Source of the DNA: Spirochaetota bacterium
Lineage (GTDB): Bacteria > Spirochaetota > Spirochaetia > Treponematales > UBA12059
Direction of reading: 5' to 3'
Length of the DNA stretch: 64,000 nucleotides
NCBI GenBank assembly: GCA_026398615.1
Contig: JAPLSN010000042.1
Span: 62,001 to 126,000 of the forward strand
A program made the translations under genes and the position numbers. The notes beneath the pieces are model-generated. The model was given only the letters and a program-made list of their open reading frames with translations. It was not told where the DNA came from and did not search any database. Of the stretch, positions 51,310-59,587 are shown one piece after another (position 1 is the first letter of the stretch; each line of letters starts with the position of its first letter).

Positions 51310-53448
51310 ATGAAGCGAACGGTATTGACCGCGTCCTTCGCGGTTCTTCTCCTCGCGTCAGCGCGGGGAGCGACTTGGGAAGGCAGCGCGATGATGAGCT
51401 CGTACGGGGATTTCCCTCCGTCCGGGTATTATGCCGCATGCAACTCCTTCCAGAGGAATACGGCCGTCGAAGTCCTCAACCTGGAAACGGGGAAGAGCGT
51501 TACGGTGATCGTCACGAGAAGCGTGGACAACGCGGGAGTCTTCATGGTGCTTTCTCCCGAAGCGGCCCTGGCGATTGGCATCCAGCCCGGGGTTCTCTCC
51601 CGCGTCCGGGTTACCACGCCGCAAAGCGCAAGCTCGCTCGCGCCTTCCGCGGCCGGGGCTTCCACCGAAACCGTGGACCCGGACTTCAATCCCAAGCTCT
51701 ATGCCAAGCGCCCCGCGGTCAGCTCTCCCCAAGTGGAACCGGCGAAAACCGCTCCGGACGCGATGACGAAACCGCCTGAGGGCGTCGCTGAGGGATCCCC
51801 TGCCTCATCCGGCACGACCGAAACCACGAAACCTGCCGGAAGCCCCGAGACCCCTCCGGACGGCACGAAGCGTCCGACCGAAGCCGCCAAGGCTCCGGAA
51901 AAACCGGATTCGATCCAACGTAAGGAGCCTTCGCAGCTCAACCAGACACCGTCTTCGCAATCCCTGGTGGAGCCGCCCGTTCGGCAGGCGAAGGCTGCGA
52001 ACGACCAGGCTACGACCCAGCCGCCCAAAACCAGCGAAAAACCTCCCTTGCCGGTTCCCGATGAAGCGCCGATCAAACCGGTAGCTCCGTCCGTTCCCGC
52101 GAAGTACGCCACGCCGGAAAACCGTCCCGACGTGCTTGATCTGCGCCGACCTCAGAATCGGCGAGGAACCGGGATCGAAGCATCGCTCCGGGATCCTTCC
52201 GCGACTGCCGAGGAACGTGCGACGCCCTATTCGCGGACGACGCCGGAAACCCGGCACCGTGCGAGCGTGGCAGAACTGCACGATCCTGAAACCCGGTACG
52301 AGGACGAAACCCCGCGAGCGGAGACCGATGAAAAACCCGGACGCTCGGTGGCGGTGTACGCGGGCGAACTGGACTCGCCGGGGACGATGGCGGACGAGAG
52401 TCCCCGAACCGTCACCGACGACCGCCCGGGACGCGATTCCGAGCTTGCCGGCTATCGGGACAGTCTCGACGTTCCCGACCTCAAGGACGACCGGCCCGTG
52501 GCCGTCGGGTATGAACGACCTGAACGCGGATCGATGGAACGGGAGAGTGAACTCACGGAGCCGTCGATGGTGCCCGACGAATTGCCGGAAATGGTAATCG
52601 CCAACATGACAAGGCCCGATATCGGGGTGCCCGAACTGGATTTGGCCGAGGGCGAAATCGAACTTGAAGAGGGTGTACGGGACATGATTGCCTACGACCG
52701 TTCGCCCACCCGATATTCGCAAGCCACCGAACGGGATCTCGATGATGCCGCGCTCGTTCCCGAGGAGACGCCAGCCGTCCTCGAAGGAAGCCCGGATCGC
52801 GCCGTCGCGGTCCAGGAACGCGAACTGGACGACGCGGAACTGTCCGCGGAGGAAACTCCCGCGGTCCTGGAAGGCAGTCCCGCCCGCGCCGCGCGCACCG
52901 ACGAACGGGAGCTCGATGACGCGACGCTTGCTCCGGAGGAAGCCCCGGCGGTCATCAACGGCGACAAGCCGGTACCCCAGCGCCAGGCTTCCGCGGCTCC
53001 CGGTCTAAGGGATCCCGAAGTGGCAGCCACGAAACCGGCGGTCGCTGCCGGTGCAGCCGGACCGGAAAAGGGGCCCGTCGACGCCGCTCTGGAACCGTCA
53101 GGCGCAAATCCGCCTCCGGCCTCCGGCAAACCGGGAGCTGTAAGCGCGGCTGCAGCAACGGCCAAACCGGCTCCGGAAACGACCAAATCACGCGTTGTGC
53201 CCATCGCACGACTTGAAAAAGGCAAGCACTATATCCAGCTCGGTGCCTATAAAACCATGGTTGCGCTGGACATCGCCGGTGTTTCCGTCGATCCGGCCTT
53301 CAAGCTCGCCGTCGAGACGGTCAAAACCGCTTCAGGCCCGGTGTACCGACTCTATGTCGGCCCCTTGAGCAGGGATGAGAGCGGCGTCGTCTTGCTCCGG
53401 CTGAAATCCGCCGGCTTCAAGGATGCCTTCGTCCGGGTGGGGGAATGA
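51310..53448 (+). CDS. RlpA-like DPBB/SPOR septal protein with internal repeats
   Basis: 712 aa. A signal peptide (MKRTVLTASFAVLLLASARG) is followed by a double-psi beta-barrel domain (residues 20-100: AACNSFQRNTAVEVLNLETG, TRSVDNAGVFMVLSPEAA) as in RlpA lytic transglycosylases. Then comes a long disordered Pro/Ala/Glu/Asp region with three 29-residue repeats (ERxLDDAxLxxEETPAVLEGS), and a C-terminal SPOR domain (IQLGAYKTMVALDIAG, VYRLYVGPLSRDESGVVLLR) that binds denuded septal peptidoglycan. It should act in the periplasm at division sites. The catalytic Asp of RlpA seems to be part of SVDNAG. A terminator lies downstream. Confidence 0.8.
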   Translation: MKRTVLTASFAVLLLASARGATWEGSAMMSSYGDFPPSGYYAACNSFQRNTAVEVLNLETGKSVTVIVTRSVDNAGVFMVLSPEAALAIGIQPGVLSRVRVTTPQSASSLAPSAAGASTETVDPDFNPKLYAKRPAVSSPQVEPAKTAPDAMTKPPEGVAEGSPASSGTTETTKPAGSPETPPDGTKRPTEAAKAPEKPDSIQRKEPSQLNQTPSSQSLVEPPVRQAKAANDQATTQPPKTSEKPPLPVPDEAPIKPVAPSVPAKYATPENRPDVLDLRRPQNRRGTGIEASLRDPSATAEERATPYSRTTPETRHRASVAELHDPETRYEDETPRAETDEKPGRSVAVYAGELDSPGTMADESPRTVTDDRPGRDSELAGYRDSLDVPDLKDDRPVAVGYERPERGSMERESELTEPSMVPDELPEMVIANMTRPDIGVPELDLAEGEIELEEGVRDMIAYDRSPTRYSQATERDLDDAALVPEETPAVLEGSPDRAVAVQERELDDAELSAEETPAVLEGSPARAARTDERELDDATLAPEEAPAVINGDKPVPQRQASAAPGLRDPEVAATKPAVAAGAAGPEKGPVDAALEPSGANPPPASGKPGAVSAAAATAKPAPETTKSRVVPIARLEKGKHYIQLGAYKTMVALDIAGVSVDPAFKLAVETVKTASGPVYRLYVGPLSRDESGVVLLRLKSAGFKDAFVRVGE
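52729..52989. repeat. three in-frame 87-bp repeats in the RlpA-like gene
   Basis: Units start at 52729, 52816 and 52903; the third is diverged at its end. Each encodes ERxLDDAxLxxEExPAV followed by a variable linker. Confidence 0.85.
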
Positions 53449-53560
53449 AAACCACGCGCGCCCTGCGCTGAACTTCCGCCTGGCAGGCTATCGGAAGTTC
53501 TGGGTTTTCAACACCCGACGATTGCCGTTTGTTCCATCGGCGGACGGAAATGCATGGAAT

Positions 53561-53601
53561 ACGGAAGGAGATCGGTAACCAGGCCGCTCCTTCCGTTTTT
53601 T
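53561..53601 (+). terminator. terminator after the RlpA-like gene
   Basis: ACGGAAGGAG pairs with CTCCTTCCGT (10 bp), loop of about 15 nt, followed by TTTTTT. The gap 53448-53723 holds nothing else recognisable. Confidence 0.8.
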
Positions 53602-53722
53602 CATGGGTACGGATGATCCGCAGGGTATCTAAGCGGTTTGGCTGTTGTACACGCCGTAAGAATCTGAACGGAATCGGGCCGAAGGAATACGGATGTCGTG
53701 CATGCGATCCGTTCAGGTCGGA

Positions 53723-54319
53723 TCAGTAGGTGAAATCCATCTTCTCGAACGCGGCGCGCACGCGGTTCACGCGGGCGAGTTCGTCCGCGATGATGTCGGC
53801 GTAATCCAGTTCCCCGGCGACTATCCGGAAAGCTTCGTCCGTCCATGCCTGGGCGCCTTCGACCCTCACGAAACGCAAGGCCATGGCCTTTTCGGCCATG
53901 GCCTTGGCTTCGGGCCAGTAGGCGAGGGCTGCACGGTAACAGGTTTCCGCAGTATTGAGGCTCTCGAGATTCTGGTTTTTCCAGGGCGCATTGTAGAAGT
54001 GGGCCACGCGCTTGTCGTACTTGGAACCGAGCCGGAGGTGCTGCTCGATGAGCTTGAGTCCGACGTGCATGGAGAGAAGGTAGCGGTAGCGTTCCCACTG
54101 CCGTTCGTTCTCGATGGTAGCCATCGCGTAGAGGGGGTTGCAGAAATCGGCCGACCTGGCCTGTTCGAGCCAATAGATGTTTTCTATCGCATCATCGGGA
54201 TACTGGACATAGTGGGTGTGGAACAGCTTGAGATACTGCTCCTTGAAGTATACCGGGTATCCTGCTACCATCCCGCCGATGATCGCGAGAAAAACCGCGG
54301 CCGCCGCGATACGTTTCAT
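53723..54319 (-). CDS. membrane-anchored TPR-like protein, unknown function
   Basis: 198 aa. An N-terminal hydrophobic segment (IAAAAVFLAIIGGMVAGYPV) is a signal anchor or signal peptide. The rest is helical with a TPR-like pattern (AIENIYWLEQARSADFCNPL, ESLNTAETCYRAALAYWPEA), rich in aromatic residues. I have seen this kind of protein in treponemes but know no function. It lies 55 bp downstream of tmk on the same strand and is probably cotranscribed. Confidence 0.75.
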   Translation of the reverse strand: MKRIAAAAVFLAIIGGMVAGYPVYFKEQYLKLFHTHYVQYPDDAIENIYWLEQARSADFCNPLYAMATIENERQWERYRYLLSMHVGLKLIEQHLRLGSKYDKRVAHFYNAPWKNQNLESLNTAETCYRAALAYWPEAKAMAEKAMALRFVRVEGAQAWTDEAFRIVAGELDYADIIADELARVNRVRAAFEKMDFTY

Positions 54320-54373
54320 TGCATTATCAATATCGGCGGGGATCCATGCCGCCTGTACCGGAGCGGGGCGATT

Positions 54374-55024
54374 TCAGACGGCGTTCGCGCCGAAGAATCG
54401 TTCCGTCTCGGCGGCGATGAACGCGGCGGTCTCGGCGATCGGTTTGCCGGCGTCCACCCCGACGATTTTCATCCCGCTTCCGGCGAAATCACCGAAAACA
54501 CCCTCGTAAGCCTCGGATACGCGATGCTGGAATTCGATGTGCTCGAATATCTCGATGGATCCCCTGGACTTGACGCGCTCGAGGGATGTTTCGGGGTCCA
54601 CCCTGAAATGGAATACCAGCGACGGGAGCGGAAAATCACGGTTAAGACGTTCAGGCAGGTCTTTCCCGCACGTGGATCCCTGGTAAGCCAGGGAAGAGAA
54701 GAGGTAGCGGTCGCACACTACGATCTCGCCGCCCCCGGATCGTTCAACGATGCCCCCCTGGCCGAACAGGTGTTCGTGCCTGTCCGCAGCGAAAAGGTAG
54801 GCGATGGTCTCCGGCCTTGCGGGCGTTTCCCCACGGAGCATGCCGCGTATGAGCATGCCGATCGGGGACGATGTTGGCTCCGCCGTGGCCCAGACGCGCA
54901 TGCCGCGACGCCTGAGCGTACCGACGAGTTCACGAATCTGCGTCGTGGTTCCCGTTCCGTCGATACCTTCGAAAACGATGAAATTCCTGATTGTGCGCCT
55001 GTCGGTCAGCGGGGTTTCGCTCAT
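54374..55024 (-). CDS. tmk: thymidylate kinase with atypical P-loop
   Basis: 216 aa. It phosphorylates dTMP to dTDP. The family motifs are VFEGIDGTGTTTQIREL (P-loop), the DR motif CDRYLFSSLAYQGS and the lid region ERVKSRG. The P-loop Lys expected in GxDGxGKTT is Thr here (GTGTTT), a change I recall from spirochaete enzymes; another basic residue must serve. The ATG follows a -10 box by 9 nt and has no Shine-Dalgarno. It is divergent from the TamB-like gene. Confidence 0.92.
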   Translation of the reverse strand: MSETPLTDRRTIRNFIVFEGIDGTGTTTQIRELVGTLRRRGMRVWATAEPTSSPIGMLIRGMLRGETPARPETIAYLFAADRHEHLFGQGGIVERSGGGEIVVCDRYLFSSLAYQGSTCGKDLPERLNRDFPLPSLVFHFRVDPETSLERVKSRGSIEIFEHIEFQHRVSEAYEGVFGDFAGSGMKIVGVDAGKPIAETAAFIAAETERFFGANAV

Positions 55025-55033
55025 AGGACGAAG

Positions 55034-55062
55034 ATCATATACGGCAGCCGGCAGCGACGCAA
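55034..55062 (-). promoter_or_regulatory. leaderless-type promoter of tmk
   Basis: On the minus strand: TTGCGT, 17 bp, TATGAT, then 9 nt to ATG 55024. Confidence 0.55.
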
Positions 55063-55089
55063 GCGAGATGTTCCATCAAGGGTGCGTCG

Positions 55090-58000
55090 ATGAAACGACC
55101 GGGACCGCGTGTCTTGAAAAGCCTGATCGTCGCGATCCTCTCATCCGCGGTGATCCTCGCATCGGCATTTTCCGTCCAGAAATATTCATCCGCGGCATCC
55201 TCCATGACGAGAGCGTTCATCATGGGGTTCAAGGCGGGCGTCGAACGCGAGTATGGAGTATCGTTCGTGTACGATTCCGCCCGCCCCTCGCTCCTGGACC
55301 GCATCGTCGTCAGGGGCGCCCGGATCGCGTCGGAGGACGGTAAAGCGCTTGTCATCGCGAACAGGATCGAGGTGTCGTTCGATCTCGCGGGATTTCTCTT
55401 CCGCGGCGATTCCCTGGTGCATGGCATCCGTGTCAATGGCCTCGACCTTCACCTCTTCAGGAATGGCGGGATGGAGGCGCTGCGCTCGGTGTTCGGGCGT
55501 ATCAAGGCGAAACTCTCCGACAACCAGGCATTCCCGTCCGATCTGACCGTCACCGTCAGGAACGCGCGATTCAACCTTGAACTGGAGGGCGCTTCCGCGC
55601 TCGTCGCGTTGCCCTACGGCGATCTTTCCTTCAAGGATGGCGACATCCTGATTGGCCTCAGGGCCGTCATTTCAGCCTCCCTTGGTACCGGCAGCGCCAT
55701 ACCACTGGAAGCCGAGATTCCCATATCCGTTTCCGGGGAAATCGGCGGTGATTTTTCCGAAGCCAGGCTCCAGGTGCGGACCGCGGTCGACTCGTCGATC
55801 CTGGGAATCAAGGAGCAGGGATTCATCGTCCTGTGGCGCGGCGATCTCGTGGAGCTCAGGAAGATCCAGGACGGCACTCCTATGGACCTGAATGTCAAGC
55901 TGGATCCTTCCGCGGGCAGGCTTGCAGCCGCGTTCGCGTTCGAGCGTTTCAAGCCATCGTCGCTGTTCAGGATCTCCCGGGCTCCGGCTCTTGCCGCCAG
56001 AATGCTCGACGAACCGTACTCGGGAACGCTCGGGCTCGAAACCGACGGAACGCTGTCCGGTACCTCGGTTTCACTCGAACTCTCAGGCAGGGTTCGCCTT
56101 CCGGAGTTGCCGGATGCATTTGACTATGCCATGAAAGCCTCCATCGCCGGGGGAATCGTCAAGCTCGAGCGTTTCGAAGCCGGTTCCGACAGGGGCGTTC
56201 TCGGGGCGAAAGGGACATTCTCGCTCTACGATCGCTCCATTGACATGAATCTTTCGGTCGACTACCGGCCAGTCAGGTTCCCGGCGGGGGTGGTTTCCGA
56301 AATGCGGCTCTTCGGCCGCGAAGGCGAGTATTACATCTTTGGCGATCGATTGGAGGTGGGCTCGGCAACCCTTGGTCCTTTTACCCTGCAGGGAGAGCTG
56401 TCGGGCAAAACCCTGGCGTTTGCCCTCGAATCGGGCATCCTGGCAGCATGGGACCGGGAAGGGGCAACGGGCGACGCGGCTGCCGACGATGGCAGGTTCA
56501 CGGGAATCTCCGCGGAAGGCATCCTGGACCTGGAAGGACCGTCCGTGCTCTTCGACATCCGCTTCGACCCGATTACCATGGACGATCTCGGCATTGCCTC
56601 TCTCGTCTCCGGAAGCGAGGATTTTCCCTCGTTCCTGCGGTCGGCAACGATAAGCGGCACTGCATCCGTCGCGTCGGATTTTTCCGGAATATCGTACAAC
56701 ACCAGGAACCTCGTCATCACCAGCGGTTCGGGAGGATCCGCATATGCCATCGTCTCGCTTCGCGGCACTCCCGGAGCGCTTACCGTCAACGATTTTTTCG
56801 TTTCCGCCAACGGCCATATCCTCGCGGGAAGGGGAGATGCCGCATTCGGACCCGGTTCCGTCGATTTCGCCGTCGACGCGACTTTGGACGGCGTACCGCA
56901 CCGGGTGCAGGGAGTGGCAATGGGGGGAGCGGTCAGGATGACCGGTGATTACGATCTCGATCTGATCGCGGCGTACGAAGACGGCGCCCTCGTGGGGACG
57001 GTTTCTTCCAGGGGATTGCCTGTTTCGGTCTTGGGACGATCACTCTCCCTCGACTTCGATTTCGATGGAAGATTCGCAAAACCGGACGACTGGGAAGTCC
57101 GGATCAGCGAGTGCGCCATCTCCTCTCCGGCAGACAGCCAGGCCACGATTCCCGCCCTTGTCATGGCGGGGCGGGTGGACCAGGGATCGGTCGAGATCTC
57201 CTCGCTGACCGTCAAGGACAGGTATTCCGAGTTGAACGGTACGGCCGAAGCGGATTTCTCGATTGACGAAGGGTTGAAGGCGACCTTCCGGGCCGGGCTT
57301 GCCTCGGCGTCAGGGGAGAGCTATCGGCTTGACGGGTCCTTCGGGGATGGCGAAATCGATGCAGCCTTCTCCTGCCTGAACGCCCAGCTTGCACGTCCGA
57401 GCTCGGGCCGCCTGGCAGGACTTGGCTCCGGTACCGCGGGCGTATCAGGCCGTCTCGAGGACCCGCGAATCCTATTTGACCTGAGCGTCGCCGATGGGCG
57501 GGTTTCCGGGATGGAACTGAACGGATCGCTGAAAGGGTCATACGCCGGCGGAGTTCTGGGATTCGACGGAGGAGTTGTCCGGTTGGAGAACATGCTCCTG
57601 GACGGGATCCGCTCGTCAATCGATTTCACGAACGGCAGGGTGGAACTTGCGGCGATGTTTTCAGCGCTTGTCGGCACCAGACGGGTCGAATCCCTGATCG
57701 AACTGGGCGGGCGCTTCACCATCGACCCGGAATCGACCGGAGAGGGCCGGAGACTCGGTAATCTTCGCGTTACCGGACATCTTGCCGGGCTCGAGGCCGG
57801 CAAGACCGAGTTCGGCGACGTGCCCGTCGCACTGGACTTGGAATCGGGCATTGTTTCCCTGACTGCGGGAGCGGGGAACGAGATTTCTGGAAGCTATTCC
57901 CCCGACGGCGGGTTGAACGTGGTGTTCTCGGAATCGCTGCCGGTATCGTTCAGGGCGGCTGGCCAGTTCTCCGGCGAATCGATGGCCATGAAGGTGGACG

Positions 58001-59406
58001 CGATATCCGTGGATCTCGGCGCCGTCGGAGCCTTCCTGGAAATCCCCGCCATTGACATCATCGCGGGCGCCTGCGTCGGGAAACTTGAAATCCGCGGCAA
58101 TCCCCGGGATCCGGACTTTTTCGGCTCGCTGGAGATCACCGACGCATTCCTCGAGGTTCCCGATTACGCGCTGGACAGGATCGGTCCCGTCAACGCGATC
58201 GCACAGATATCCGAGAAAACCTTTGCCATCGCCGACGACGATATCGCCGCGGGGAAGAACGCAAGGATATCAGCCAGGTTCACCGCGACCCTGGAACAAT
58301 GGTCGCTGGAAGGGTTCGACGTGAAGGTGACGACCATCGGCGATTCGCTCGTCCGCGGGAAAACCGGCATCATCCCATGGATCGATATTTCGGGAGATTG
58401 CATGCTCGATCTCGGGATCGGGTGGGATCGTGCGGATCTCGCCGTGACCGGAACGTTCTTCGTTCCGAAGGCGGAAATCGTCATCCGTCCCGAGGCGAAC
58501 AAACCGGCCGCGCGGCACAGGACGTACGAGTACAGGATAGACATCGACGCGCGGACCGGGAAGAACGTCGGAGTCTATTTCCCCTCGCGGCAGCTTCCCA
58601 TCCTGTCGGGGCAGACCGATCCGTCGAGCGCCATACGGTTCAGGGCCGATTCCTCCGCGGATGCTTTTTCCCTCGAAGGGAACGTAGCCCTGAGGGGCGG
58701 AGAATTGTTCTACATGCAAAGGAATTTCTTTATCAAGGAGGCTACGATCCTGTTCGCGGAAAACCAGGACAAGTTCGATCCCCGCGTGACCCTCGAGGCT
58801 GAATTGAGGACGAGGAATACGGACGGCCCTGTCACCATCATCGTCAGCGCCGCGAACTCGAGCCTCATCAACCTCAATCCGAGGATCGAGTCCAGGCCGG
58901 CACTTTCCACCGCGGAAATCGCCGCGATGCTCGGACATGATCTCCTGGCCGTGCGGGAGGACGGTTCGATCAATGTCGTGAATGCCATGCTGAACGCAAG
59001 CGAACTTGTTCCTCAGTTGAATTTCGTGAGGGTGTTCGAACGTAACGTCAAGGACGTCCTGGGACTCGACCTGTTCTACGTGAAAACCCAGGTTTTGCAG
59101 CGTTGGCTCGTCGATGCGTCCAACCTGGGCGGCGGCGTGGATCCCAACGCCACCATCGAAGACTATTTCGACCAGACGGCAATCTATGCCGGCAAGTACA
59201 TCGCCAACGACATCTTCGTCGAAGGTTCCCTGTTCCTCCAGAAAAACCCACTTGAGCAGCAGGGAGGCTTGACGATACAATCCGAACTCGGTTTCGAGTG
59301 GGCAACGCCGCTTTTCACGCTCGATTGGCGCATGAGGCCGGAGACCCCGGACACGCTGTTCCTGACGGATCAATCGTTTTCCTTCTACTGGAAATTCGTT
59401 TTCTGA
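55090..59406 (+). CDS. tamB: TamB/AsmA-like envelope lipid-transport protein
   Basis: 1438 aa. One N-terminal membrane helix (SLIVAILSSAVILASAF) anchors a very long, beta-rich periplasmic part that should form a hydrophobic groove spanning the periplasm. The C-terminal DUF490 domain is clear (GELFYMQRNFFIKEATILFA, PRVTLEAELRTRNTDGPVTI, ALSTAEIAAMLGHDLLAVRE). TamB-family proteins move phospholipid to, or help barrel insertion in, the outer membrane. It stands directly before bamA, as expected for a TamA-less partner of BamA in spirochaetes. AAGGGTG lies 6 nt before the ATG. Confidence 0.9.
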   Translation: MKRPGPRVLKSLIVAILSSAVILASAFSVQKYSSAASSMTRAFIMGFKAGVEREYGVSFVYDSARPSLLDRIVVRGARIASEDGKALVIANRIEVSFDLAGFLFRGDSLVHGIRVNGLDLHLFRNGGMEALRSVFGRIKAKLSDNQAFPSDLTVTVRNARFNLELEGASALVALPYGDLSFKDGDILIGLRAVISASLGTGSAIPLEAEIPISVSGEIGGDFSEARLQVRTAVDSSILGIKEQGFIVLWRGDLVELRKIQDGTPMDLNVKLDPSAGRLAAAFAFERFKPSSLFRISRAPALAARMLDEPYSGTLGLETDGTLSGTSVSLELSGRVRLPELPDAFDYAMKASIAGGIVKLERFEAGSDRGVLGAKGTFSLYDRSIDMNLSVDYRPVRFPAGVVSEMRLFGREGEYYIFGDRLEVGSATLGPFTLQGELSGKTLAFALESGILAAWDREGATGDAAADDGRFTGISAEGILDLEGPSVLFDIRFDPITMDDLGIASLVSGSEDFPSFLRSATISGTASVASDFSGISYNTRNLVITSGSGGSAYAIVSLRGTPGALTVNDFFVSANGHILAGRGDAAFGPGSVDFAVDATLDGVPHRVQGVAMGGAVRMTGDYDLDLIAAYEDGALVGTVSSRGLPVSVLGRSLSLDFDFDGRFAKPDDWEVRISECAISSPADSQATIPALVMAGRVDQGSVEISSLTVKDRYSELNGTAEADFSIDEGLKATFRAGLASASGESYRLDGSFGDGEIDAAFSCLNAQLARPSSGRLAGLGSGTAGVSGRLEDPRILFDLSVADGRVSGMELNGSLKGSYAGGVLGFDGGVVRLENMLLDGIRSSIDFTNGRVELAAMFSALVGTRRVESLIELGGRFTIDPESTGEGRRLGNLRVTGHLAGLEAGKTEFGDVPVALDLESGIVSLTAGAGNEISGSYSPDGGLNVVFSESLPVSFRAAGQFSGESMAMKVDAISVDLGAVGAFLEIPAIDIIAGACVGKLEIRGNPRDPDFFGSLEITDAFLEVPDYALDRIGPVNAIAQISEKTFAIADDDIAAGKNARISARFTATLEQWSLEGFDVKVTTIGDSLVRGKTGIIPWIDISGDCMLDLGIGWDRADLAVTGTFFVPKAEIVIRPEANKPAARHRTYEYRIDIDARTGKNVGVYFPSRQLPILSGQTDPSSAIRFRADSSADAFSLEGNVALRGGELFYMQRNFFIKEATILFAENQDKFDPRVTLEAELRTRNTDGPVTIIVSAANSSLINLNPRIESRPALSTAEIAAMLGHDLLAVREDGSINVVNAMLNASELVPQLNFVRVFERNVKDVLGLDLFYVKTQVLQRWLVDASNLGGGVDPNATIEDYFDQTAIYAGKYIANDIFVEGSLFLQKNPLEQQGGLTIQSELGFEWATPLFTLDWRMRPETPDTLFLTDQSFSFYWKFVF

Positions 59407-59587
59407 TGCCACGGTTCGCGCCGGACGACCGGACGGCGCCACGCTCCGGTTTTCCGATACGAAGCCGTTCCGGCGCGACTGTTCTGGCGTGATCATGAAG
59501 CACGCAGCCCGCATCCACGACGGATCGCGGACGATCGCGAATGCCCGGAGAGACGACCTACGCTCCGCGGCACGACAAGGGAGTTCT

